Origin: JBGSIZ01 sp041742255
GTDB lineage: Bacteria; Pseudomonadota; Alphaproteobacteria; Rhodobacterales; Rhodobacteraceae
Reading direction: 5' to 3'
NCBI GenBank assembly: GCA_041742255.1
Contig: JBGSIZ010000212.1
Location: 1 to 6,248, forward strand
Length of the DNA stretch: 6,248 nucleotides
Numbering within the stretch: the stretch's first letter is position 1; each line of letters opens with the position of its first letter. The position numbers and the translations under genes were made by a program. The notes under the pieces are model-generated. The model did not search any database. It was given only the letters and a program-made list of their open reading frames with translations, and was not told where the DNA came from. Of the stretch, positions 1 through 5,865 are shown piece after piece.

Positions 1-1
1 T

Positions 2-136
2 GTCTACCCGGATCAGGCTGGGTTCGCGGCGCAATGGGCGCTCGACCGGACCTTCACGCCGCAGATGGACGCGGATCAACGGGATACCCGTTACGCGTCG
101 TGGAAACGGGCCGTGGCCGCCACCCTGACGGTCTAG
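2..136 (+). CDS. glpK: Glycerol kinase, C-terminal end (5' end outside window)
   Basis: Only the last 44 codons and the TAG stop (134-136) are present; the frame is open to the left edge. Glycerol kinase phosphorylates glycerol to sn-glycerol 3-phosphate with ATP in the cytoplasm. The visible tail has the family's C-terminal pattern: an aromatic-x-Pro step (FTPQM), an Arg-rich turn, then Tyr-x-x-Trp-Lys-x-Ala-Val (YASWKRAV). This matches the end of bacterial GlpK proteins, where a similar F-x-P...Y-x-x-W-K-x-A-V segment closes the second FGGY domain. The ATP- and glycerol-binding motifs lie outside the window, so another FGGY-family sugar kinase cannot be fully excluded, though the WKxAV tail favours GlpK. 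The gene converges on the beta-helix gene, with 37 bases between the stops occupied by a GC-rich hairpin. Confidence 0.8.
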   Translation, partial: VYPDQAGFAAQWALDRTFTPQMDADQRDTRYASWKRAVAATLTV

Positions 137-141
137 GGAAA

Positions 142-165
142 CGGGCGCCCGGTGTGGGGCGCCCG
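142..165 (-). terminator. GC-rich hairpin between convergent stops, probable terminator
   Basis: Arms CGGGCGCCC (142-150) and GGGCGCCCG (157-165) pair perfectly over 9 bp around a 6-base loop. The hairpin sits 5 bases after the glpK stop and 8 bases after the beta-helix stop. Read on the minus strand, the stem is followed by TTTCCC, a short T-tract. On the plus strand no T-run follows. It is therefore most convincing as the terminator of the beta-helix gene, and may also slow transcription coming from glpK. Confidence 0.65.
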
Positions 166-173
166 CCAACGCA

Positions 174-2462
174 TCAGATCGGGTTGTCCATCCGGACCCG
201 TGCCCGGATCTTGCCCTTGGTCGCCGATTTCCAGACCACCCGGATCTGGGTTTTCGTTGTCCCATATTCGGTTTCGGCATAGGGCATGTCATAGATCGCC
301 ACATTGGACGCGTCGCTGACCTTGCCATCGGGGGCAATCGTTTCGACCGTGCGCGCCCAGCCTTTGAACGGCAACCGGGGCAAGGTGTCCAGAACCCATG
401 TTTGGGATGCCGTGGTTTGGGTGAACGACATGACGGCGGGGTTATACACCTCTTCGGTCACGCCGTTGAACGTGTTGTGTTCAAAGCTGACGTTGCGCAT
501 CCGGCTGTAATCCAGATCGGCGAATGTTGTATCCACCGCCTCGATCCGGGTGATCGTACCGTTGAGGGCCCGGAACACGTTGCCCGACACGGAAAGGCCT
601 TGAATATAGTGGCCCGGACCATGCGGTTTGATGACGATCCAGTTAAACCACGGGGCTGACCCCAGCGACGTAAAGATATTGCCGGTGATGGTGAGCGCCC
701 CGAATGAAAACTGGGTGCCGAGGGCCGGCGACGACGAATGTTCGTTGGTCCATTCGATAAAGTTGTTGTCGATATAATTCCCGGTGACAACGGACATCAC
801 GTTGGGTGTGGTAAAGATCAGGCCGCCCTTGCGGACACCATTGGCCACATCGTCGCCATGAAACCAGTGATTGCCGACAATCAGGTTGCCGCTGCCCCCC
901 AGAATGCCAAAATGCTTGAACCGAATGATCCGACAATCGCGGATTTTGACGTCGTTCGCATTGGCGTTGAACCCGATCGAGATCCGGCTTTCCACGGGAA
1001 GGGATTGTTCGGCGGACAACCATTGACAGCGGTCGAACATCAGCCCCTGACAGGCGGTTCCGATGGATGTCAGACCCCGGTCCTTGGGGCCGTTGATAAA
1101 ACAGTCGCGCAGATGAAAGATGCTGCCCGCCTTGGCCAGGAGGATGCCATTGGCAACACCGCTGCACTGGAATTCGATGTCGTCGAATGAAAACTGGGAC
1201 AACGACTCAAACCCGGAAAAGTCGATCATGTATTTGAACCGGGTAAAGGTGAACGCTTGCGTGCCTTCGGCATCAAACAACGGGTTGGACAAGGTCAGGG
1301 TTTGCTGCGCGATGTTGCGGGCCTTGACGTAAATCTCGCGCCCGACCCCGTTTCCGGTGATCAGCGCGCCCACCGGCACGTTGGCCACATTGACCACGCC
1401 CGTCAGGGTCAGGTTATTGGATGCGGCATAGGTCGCTTGCGATGTGACCACCACGGGGGCCCATGCGCCGCCTGCCTGCGCCTCGAACTGACCATTGCGG
1501 ATCACCCGGCGGGTGGCGAACGACGTGCGGTCCGGCACCGCCGCTTGCATGTCGATGGGCGCGGAAATCTGGATGCGGCGACCATTCAGATCCAGCGATT
1601 CATGATCGGCAAAGTTCAACAGCGCCTGAAACGCCTTTTGAAACGCGAGCGTTTCATCGCCCAGCGCGTCCGCATAAGTGGCAAAATCAAAGTTCTTGCG
1701 CAGGATCAGCTTTTTGTCGGTGGGCAGGGTCACGGTCCCCTCGAACCGGATCTGGTTGTCGATGGTCACATCATTGGCCAGACGATAGACGCCCTTGGAC
1801 ACCAGCACTTCGCGGCCATTGGCGGCGGCATCGGCGGCCTCGAACGCAGCACTGTCATCGGTGACGCCATCGCCCTTGGCCCCGAAATCGCGGACATCGA
1901 CAACGCCCAGCATGTCGCGCAGGAACACGGACGTGACATCCTCGATCACGATATCATCGACCCGGACAACGCCGCCATTCGGGCCGGTCAGGTCCAGACC
2001 CAGATGGCCATAAATGGCACCGTTCCAAACCATATCGACCCCGGTGCGCGCGCCGGTCCCGATGATGGCGGTCACCTCGAGCACCTGACCATAGGCGGTC
2101 AGTTGGGTGGCGGGGCCAAACTCGGTCAGGCCGGTGGCCTTGAGCCCGCCCGCCTTGCCCGGCCATCCGGCAATACGGACGGCAGGAAACGCGCCCGCCA
2201 CGGCCTTGACCCTTGCGGTCACGCGCAGATAGCACCCCGGCAGGATCGTGGTCTGGCCCATATACCGCAGTTTGGTCGTGGTCTGGGATTTCAGGATTTC
2301 CAAACAGCCATCGAAATTCTGATCGGCGGGCACGAACACGCCCGTGCCGGACACGGCATAGGTATCAGACCCCGGCGTGCCGTCCCCGCTGGACCACACG
2401 GTCAACCCATTGGCAAAGGGAGGGGGCATGAACACCAACCCGTCGGTAATTGCCTTATTCAT
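174..2462 (-). CDS. Right-handed beta-helix protein, pectate-lyase-3 / GH28-related, spike- or fibre-like
   Basis: A 762-residue protein. Residues 1 to about 180 form an N-terminal beta-rich region (WSSGDGTPGSDTY near the start) with a look I recall from Rhodobacteraceae homologues. Residues 187-203 carry the hallmark of the pectate-lyase-3 family, VVDVRDFGAKGDGVTDD, which opens a parallel beta-helix. From about residue 412 to 690 there are repeated Asn- and Gly-rich rungs such as NDVKIRDCRII and NLIVGNHWF. The last 70 residues look like a separate small beta domain. There is no signal peptide or membrane segment. Family knowledge: this fold occurs in polysaccharide-degrading enzymes and in phage tailspikes and gene-transfer-agent spikes or fibres. 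The lack of a Sec signal favours a virion-type structural role, which is inference. The start is supported by AAAGGGA about 6 bases upstream of ATG. Substrate and catalytic residues cannot be assigned, and no phage gene lies nearby. Confidence 0.85.
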   Translation of the reverse strand: MNKAITDGLVFMPPPFANGLTVWSSGDGTPGSDTYAVSGTGVFVPADQNFDGCLEILKSQTTTKLRYMGQTTILPGCYLRVTARVKAVAGAFPAVRIAGWPGKAGGLKATGLTEFGPATQLTAYGQVLEVTAIIGTGARTGVDMVWNGAIYGHLGLDLTGPNGGVVRVDDIVIEDVTSVFLRDMLGVVDVRDFGAKGDGVTDDSAAFEAADAAANGREVLVSKGVYRLANDVTIDNQIRFEGTVTLPTDKKLILRKNFDFATYADALGDETLAFQKAFQALLNFADHESLDLNGRRIQISAPIDMQAAVPDRTSFATRRVIRNGQFEAQAGGAWAPVVVTSQATYAASNNLTLTGVVNVANVPVGALITGNGVGREIYVKARNIAQQTLTLSNPLFDAEGTQAFTFTRFKYMIDFSGFESLSQFSFDDIEFQCSGVANGILLAKAGSIFHLRDCFINGPKDRGLTSIGTACQGLMFDRCQWLSAEQSLPVESRISIGFNANANDVKIRDCRIIRFKHFGILGGSGNLIVGNHWFHGDDVANGVRKGGLIFTTPNVMSVVTGNYIDNNFIEWTNEHSSSPALGTQFSFGALTITGNIFTSLGSAPWFNWIVIKPHGPGHYIQGLSVSGNVFRALNGTITRIEAVDTTFADLDYSRMRNVSFEHNTFNGVTEEVYNPAVMSFTQTTASQTWVLDTLPRLPFKGWARTVETIAPDGKVSDASNVAIYDMPYAETEYGTTKTQIRVVWKSATKGKIRARVRMDNPI

Positions 2463-2463
2463 C

Positions 2464-2501
2464 TAGATCCCTTTCGCTGGGGCGGCACAGGGATCAGTCC
2501 C
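2464..2501 (-). promoter_or_regulatory. Mutually exclusive short hairpins over the beta-helix ribosome binding site
   Basis: In the minus-strand transcript, GATCCC (complement of 2490-2495) can pair with GGGATC (complement of 2466-2471). The second arm contains most of the Shine-Dalgarno AAAGGGA of the beta-helix gene. The same TCCC can instead pair with an upstream GGGA (complement of 2498-2501) in a 4-bp, 4-base-loop hairpin, leaving the ribosome site free. The pairings are read directly; their use as a translational switch is inference. The stems are short and could be chance in GC-rich DNA. Confidence 0.3.
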
Positions 2502-2513
2502 GGCACAGCCAAT

Positions 2514-2548
2514 CCATGTCAGGACCGGCAGCACGCCCGGTCACATGG
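2514..2548. repeat. 35-base imperfect inverted repeat upstream of the beta-helix gene
   Basis: CCATGT (2514-2519) and GACCGG (2523-2528) pair with CCGGTC (2537-2542) and ACATGG (2543-2548). This gives 12 bp of perfect arm complementarity interrupted by one 3-base bulge (2520-2522), with an 8-base loop. It lies 71 bases past the DUF4864 stop and 51 bases before the beta-helix start on the same strand. It could be the terminator of the lysS-DUF4864 unit, although no T-run follows on the minus strand, or an operator or leader structure for the beta-helix gene. It is the most extensive dyad in the window. Confidence 0.5.
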
Positions 2549-2618
2549 GGCCAAGGGGTAGCGGCAAAGGGTAAAACCGGGCTTGGGGCACCGTCACGCA
2601 GGCAGGCGCAACACGGGG

Positions 2619-3020
2619 TCAGGCACCCACATCAGGGGCGGGCAGCAATTGCACCGCGTTGATCTGCCATCCAGCGGCGGTTTCAACCATCCAGTAATCC
2701 AGCATATGCAACCCGCCGAACGCATCGCGGACCATGACCTGTTGCCACAGTCGCCCCTCAACCTCGCGGAGGTCCAGAAACCGGATGTCGGAATTGTCCC
2801 ACACCATCGGATAGCCGCGTTCCACCATTGCGCCAAAGGCCGCGGAGTTGCCGAAAAACCCTTTGATCGTCGGGCTGGCATGGGAAAACGCGCGGTCCAG
2901 ATCGCGGGCGACAAAGGCGGCCATCTGGTCCGATATGACAGTCTGGATAGGCCCGGCATCCTGTGCCCGGACCATCGTCCCGAACATCATCGCCAGACAC
3001 ACAACAACGATCCTGATCAT
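2619..3020 (-). CDS. DUF4864 domain-containing exported protein
   Basis: A 133-residue protein. Residues 1-19 look like a Sec signal peptide: Arg at position 3, a hydrophobic stretch VVVCLAMMFG, then VRA before Gln20, giving a predicted periplasmic mature form of about 114 residues. There is no lipobox, because the residue before Cys8 is Val. The mature part matches the DUF4864 pattern as I recall it: I-x-x-V-I-x-x-Q-x-x-A-F near the start, a central A-S-P-x-I-x-x-x-F-G, then MVERGYPMVW and a beta-rich end (YWMVETAAGWQINAVQLLP), suggestive of an NTF2/SnoaL-like fold. The function is unknown. The ATG is preceded by AAAGGGG about 6 bases upstream. It lies 72 bases downstream of lysS on the same strand with no clear terminator between, so co-transcription with lysS is plausible. 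Confidence 0.85.
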   Translation of the reverse strand: MIRIVVVCLAMMFGTMVRAQDAGPIQTVISDQMAAFVARDLDRAFSHASPTIKGFFGNSAAFGAMVERGYPMVWDNSDIRFLDLREVEGRLWQQVMVRDAFGGLHMLDYWMVETAAGWQINAVQLLPAPDVGA

Positions 3021-3092
3021 CCCCTGCCCCTTTCTCGGTTTGCATCCACGCAGTAGATACGGACCGGCGGGGCAAATGGTTTCACATCTGCG

Positions 3093-4739
3093 TCATTTTA
3101 CCAGACGGCCCGCCAACCCGGCCTCGATCAACGCGATAGATGGGGCGACACCATAAAGCGCGATGAACCCGCCAAAGCGGGGGCCTTCGGTGGCACCCAT
3201 CAACACCTCATACAGACACCCAAACCATGCGCGCAGTGGGTCAAACCCGTGAACCTTGCCAATGGCAAACACGACGGACTGCAAGAACTCCTCGCTGGTG
3301 TAATCGGGCACGGGCAACGGGTCGGCATTGCCGGCCCCGGCGTTCTTGGCGGCAATGACGGCAAGGGCGACCTCAGGATCGCGCAAAGCGTCGCGCAAGT
3401 TTTCCAGTGCGGCACGCTCGCGGTCATCGGGCAGACGGAACACGCGGGCGGGTTTCACATGATCGCGGTAATACCGCACGGCATAGCCTGCGGCGGCATC
3501 CAGATCGGGATTGGCGGCGGGGGTGGCATCCGGGGCATAGCGATTGATGAATGCCCACATGGCGGCCTTGTCCTCGGCCCCGGACACGCTGGCAAGGTTC
3601 AACAACATGGAAAACGGCACGGTCAAGGTGCTGTGGGGCACCTCGCCCTGGTGGATGTGATAGACCGGATTGTTCAACTGCGTGGCGGCATCCTGCGTGG
3701 GATAGGCGCGCAATTGCTGGTGATATTCATCGACCATTTTCGGGATCACGTCCCAATGCAGCCGCTTGGCGGTCTTGGGCTTCAGATACATGAAATAGGA
3801 CAGGGACGTGGTCGCGGCATAGGACAACCATTCGTCAATGGTCAGACCATTGCCCTTGGACTTGGAGATTTTCTGGCCCTCTTCGTCCAGAAACAGCTCG
3901 TAGGTGAAATGGTGGGGCTTGCGGCCACCCAGCGCCTCGCAGATGCCATCATAAATGGGGGTGTTGGTGCTGTGATCCTTGCCATACATCTCAAAATCAA
4001 CGCCGAGCGCGGCCCAGCGGGCACCAAAATCGGGCTTCCACTGCAATTTCACATGACCACCGGTGACGGGCAGGGTCCATTCGCGGCCATCTTCGTCGTC
4101 AAACGTGATGGTGTGGTTGACAGCATCGACATGCTTCATCGGCACATACAACACGCGGCCGGTTTCGGGATGGATCGGCAGGAAACAGGAATAGGTCTGC
4201 TGCCGTTCCTCGCGCAGACTGGCCAGCATGATCGCCATGATCGCGTCATAGCGTTCGGTGGCCATCCGCAACGTGTCATCAAACTGACCAGATTTGTAAA
4301 ACTCGGTCGCGCTGATGAATTCATACTGAAACCCGAACGTGTCCAGAAACCGGCGCAACATGGCGTTGTTATGGTGTCCGAAACTTTCAAACTGGCCATA
4401 GGGGTCGGGAACAGACGTCAGGGGGCGCTGCATATGCTGGCGCAACAGGTCCTGCTGGGGGACATTTTCGGGAACCTTGCGCATGCCGTCCACATCGTCG
4501 GAAAAACAGATCAGGCGGGTGGGGATATCCGAGATCAATTCAAACGCACGGCGGATCATGGTGGTGCGCAACACCTCGCCAAAGGTGCCGATATGAGGCA
4601 GGCCGGACGGGCCATATCCCGTCTCGAACAGGACATGATCCTTTTTCACCTTGGCGGCGTCATGACGTTTCAACAACGCGCGGGCTTCTTCAAACGGCCA
4701 GGCTTTGCTCGTCATTGCGGCGTCACGCAGGTTGGACAT
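3093..4739 (-). CDS. lysS: Lysyl-tRNA synthetase, class I
   Basis: A 548-residue cytoplasmic enzyme that charges tRNA-Lys with lysine using ATP. It is the class I type, with a Rossmann catalytic domain, found in archaea and a subset of bacteria including many Alphaproteobacteria, rather than the common class II LysRS. The HIGH signature is HIGT at residues 49-52 within GYGPSGLPHIGTFGEV, and the KMSKS loop is KISKS at residues 290-294, followed by KGNG. Residues beyond about 340 form the helical anticodon-binding part. Length fits alphaproteobacterial members. The frame stays open upstream to 4970, but the family begins near SNLRDAAMTSKAWPFEEA, so I chose ATG at 4739, with GAGAGA about 8 bases upstream. 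The in-frame ATG at 4715 has no visible ribosome site. The gene diverges from the cupin gene, and its leader carries hairpins and repeats. Confidence 0.97.
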   Translation of the reverse strand: MSNLRDAAMTSKAWPFEEARALLKRHDAAKVKKDHVLFETGYGPSGLPHIGTFGEVLRTTMIRRAFELISDIPTRLICFSDDVDGMRKVPENVPQQDLLRQHMQRPLTSVPDPYGQFESFGHHNNAMLRRFLDTFGFQYEFISATEFYKSGQFDDTLRMATERYDAIMAIMLASLREERQQTYSCFLPIHPETGRVLYVPMKHVDAVNHTITFDDEDGREWTLPVTGGHVKLQWKPDFGARWAALGVDFEMYGKDHSTNTPIYDGICEALGGRKPHHFTYELFLDEEGQKISKSKGNGLTIDEWLSYAATTSLSYFMYLKPKTAKRLHWDVIPKMVDEYHQQLRAYPTQDAATQLNNPVYHIHQGEVPHSTLTVPFSMLLNLASVSGAEDKAAMWAFINRYAPDATPAANPDLDAAAGYAVRYYRDHVKPARVFRLPDDRERAALENLRDALRDPEVALAVIAAKNAGAGNADPLPVPDYTSEEFLQSVVFAIGKVHGFDPLRAWFGCLYEVLMGATEGPRFGGFIALYGVAPSIALIEAGLAGRLVK

Positions 4740-4778
4740 GATGGGTCTCTCAGGTTGGACCTGCCCCTGTGGCAGGTT
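4728..4778. repeat. Three CAGGTT copies at 22-23 bp intervals around the lysS start
   Basis: CAGGTT begins at 4728, 4751 and 4773. The first two are part of a 10-base direct repeat CAGGTTGGAC (4728-4737 and 4751-4760). The first copy covers lysS codons 2-4 and the second lies in the untranslated leader, so the repeats bracket the start codon. Spacing of about two helical turns would put the copies on roughly the same DNA face. A regulatory role is inference only. Confidence 0.4.
4759..4777. promoter_or_regulatory. Perfect 7-bp dyad in the lysS leader
   Basis: ACCTGCC (4759-4765) and GGCAGGT (4771-4777) are perfect inverted arms around a 5-base loop. No T-run follows on either strand, so it is not a typical terminator. 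It lies 20 bases upstream of the lysS ATG, inside the expected leader RNA, and could equally be a protein-binding operator in the divergent region. An overlapping alternative stem, CAGGT-TGG-ACCTG (4751-4763), uses part of the same sequence. Confidence 0.4.
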
Positions 4779-4790
4779 ACGACGGTTCTC

Positions 4791-4817
4791 CCTATTGCGG
4801 GGGCGGCACGGGGTCAA
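4791..4817 (-). promoter_or_regulatory. Candidate sigma-70-type promoter for lysS
   Basis: On the minus strand TTGACC (complement of 4812-4817) matches five of six bases of the -35 consensus. It is followed after 15 bases by AATAGG (complement of 4791-4796), a weak -10 with three matches. Transcription would start near 4784, giving a leader of about 45 bases that includes the 7-bp hairpin. Spacing is short and the -10 is poor, so this is a tentative call. Confidence 0.25.
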
Positions 4818-4954
4818 CATCGGCGCGACGGGATCAGCCGGAACAGCATCCCCGCCCACGGCCAGAAACCGACCCGCAAAATGTCGCAGAGACAGACGAA
4901 GCGCCGGGGGCAATCTGCAACAGTCGGCCCGCAGCACAACAGGACACCCCCGCC

Positions 4955-5395
4955 TTGGACCAAACCACACAGCAACCGACCCGCCCCGGACAAAGTTTTT
5001 CCGTCAACATCGCCTCATGCCGGGTCGACGGCGGAACCGATCCGGCCTTTGGCGATGTCCTGTGGCGCACCCTAATCAACGGCAGTTTGGCCGACCCCAA
5101 AGAGTTCATCGTGGGCATCGCCGAATTCGGGCCGCAGGGCGTTCTGCCCCCGCATCGGCACGACCCCGCCGAATTTTACGTCGGCATCGAAGGCAGCGGC
5201 ACCGTGACCATTGACGGGATCGCCCACCCGATCGGCCCCGGCATCGCGCTCTATGTGGCCAGCAACGCAGAACATGGCACGCAAGCCGGGCCAGACGGGC
5301 TGCGGATCGTCTACGGCTTCTCAGAACCCAGCTTTGAAAGCATCGAATATCGTTTCTCGAACCCGCCCGGCCCCAATCGCGCGGGTGACTATTGA
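4955..5395 (+). CDS. Single-domain cupin protein, putative metal-binding
   Basis: With a TTG start at 4955 this is a 146-residue cytoplasmic protein without signal peptide or membrane segment. It has one conserved beta-barrel cupin. Motif 1 is PPHRHDPAEFYVGIEG, giving His67, His69 and Glu73 as likely ligands plus Tyr75. Motif 2 is GPGIALYVASNAEHG, giving His107. This is the usual mononuclear metal site of the superfamily. Substrate is unknown; cupins include dioxygenases, isomerases, DMSP lyases and non-enzymatic binding proteins. Start choice: the frame is open back to a GTG at 4769, but the extra 62 residues are low-complexity (Pro, Arg, Gln, Thr-rich) and look like translated intergenic DNA. 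TTG at 4955 is the only other in-frame start before the domain, with AGGA about 10 bases upstream. It diverges from lysS and precedes the TerB gene by 50 bases. Confidence 0.8.
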   Translation: MDQTTQQPTRPGQSFSVNIASCRVDGGTDPAFGDVLWRTLINGSLADPKEFIVGIAEFGPQGVLPPHRHDPAEFYVGIEGSGTVTIDGIAHPIGPGIALYVASNAEHGTQAGPDGLRIVYGFSEPSFESIEYRFSNPPGPNRAGDY

Positions 5396-5445
5396 AGCAA
5401 TCGGGCTTGTCGCGTAATGCTGCACGCGCAACCTAAGGAATCCCA

Positions 5446-5865
5446 ATGACTGACGACGCCCCCATGACCGCACAGGACGCGCTCGTGGCGCTGATGTTCA
5501 CGGTGTCCGCCTCGGATTCTGACCTGCGCACCGCGGAACTGGTCAAAATCAACAACGCGCTGAATCATCTGCCGATCTTTGCAAGCTATGACGTGGACCG
5601 GTTGCCGCGCATCTCGCACATGGTATTCGACCTTCTGGATCAGGACGACGGGCTGGATGCGCTGTTTGGCCTGATCCGCGACGCCTTGCCCGAACGCCTG
5701 TTCGAAACCGCCTATGCGCTGTCGTGCGACGTGGCCGCCGCCGATGGTATCATCGAGGGACCAGAGGCGCGGATGCTGGAAGAAGTGCGCGAAGAACTGA
5801 ACATCGACCGCCTGCACGCCGCCGCAATCGAACGCGGGGCGCGGGCACGGCACATGACGCTGTAG
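5446..5865 (+). CDS. TerB-family (tellurite resistance TerB-like) protein
   Basis: A 139-residue, mostly helical, acidic cytoplasmic protein. It shows the TerB-like layout: an N-terminal helix with QDALVALMFTVSASDSDLR, where a first acidic turn follows the helix, and a second similar unit, ETAYALSCDVAAADGIIEGPEARMLEEV, whose A-x-A-D-G-x-I-x-x-x-E pattern is characteristic of the fold (acidic residues that in some members bind divalent metal). Members are widespread and most are not proven to confer tellurite resistance, so the name is a family label. The ATG is preceded by AAGGAA with a 5-base spacer, a strong ribosome site; a second Met at codon 7 lacks one. No promoter is clear in the 50-base gap from the cupin gene, so co-transcription is likely. 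The TAG stop is immediately adjacent to the stop of the convergent dacB-like gene. Confidence 0.88.
   Translation: MTDDAPMTAQDALVALMFTVSASDSDLRTAELVKINNALNHLPIFASYDVDRLPRISHMVFDLLDQDDGLDALFGLIRDALPERLFETAYALSCDVAAADGIIEGPEARMLEEVREELNIDRLHAAAIERGARARHMTL

Noticed and set aside
1257..2561. 434-codon plus-strand open frame opposite the beta-helix gene
   Set aside because: Its translation is rich in His, Gly, Arg and Gln with no recognisable domain; it mirrors a clear coding gene on the other strand and is a GC-driven shadow.
3021..3092. Possible pairing of TGCCCC with the DUF4864 ribosome site GGGGCA
   Set aside because: Six bp over a loop of roughly 40 bases is weak; no terminator or other strong structure is seen in this gap.
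4755..4783. Plus-strand promoter for the cupin: TTGGAC, 17-base spacer, TACGAC, with the 7-bp dyad overlapping the spacer
   Set aside because: The -10 has only three consensus matches and the elements lie on top of the lysS leader; not strong enough to annotate.
3249..5075. 608-codon plus-strand open frame opposite lysS
   Set aside because: Lies antisense to an unmistakable class I LysRS with both signature motifs, has no family features, and runs into the cupin region in a different frame.
5399..5440. Imperfect dyad in the cupin-TerB gap (TTG-t-CGCG ... CGCG-CAA) and a weak promoter-like TTGAAG-17-TAATGC
   Set aside because: The stem is 7 bp with a bulge and a 10-base loop, and the -10 matches the consensus poorly; both are within chance expectation.
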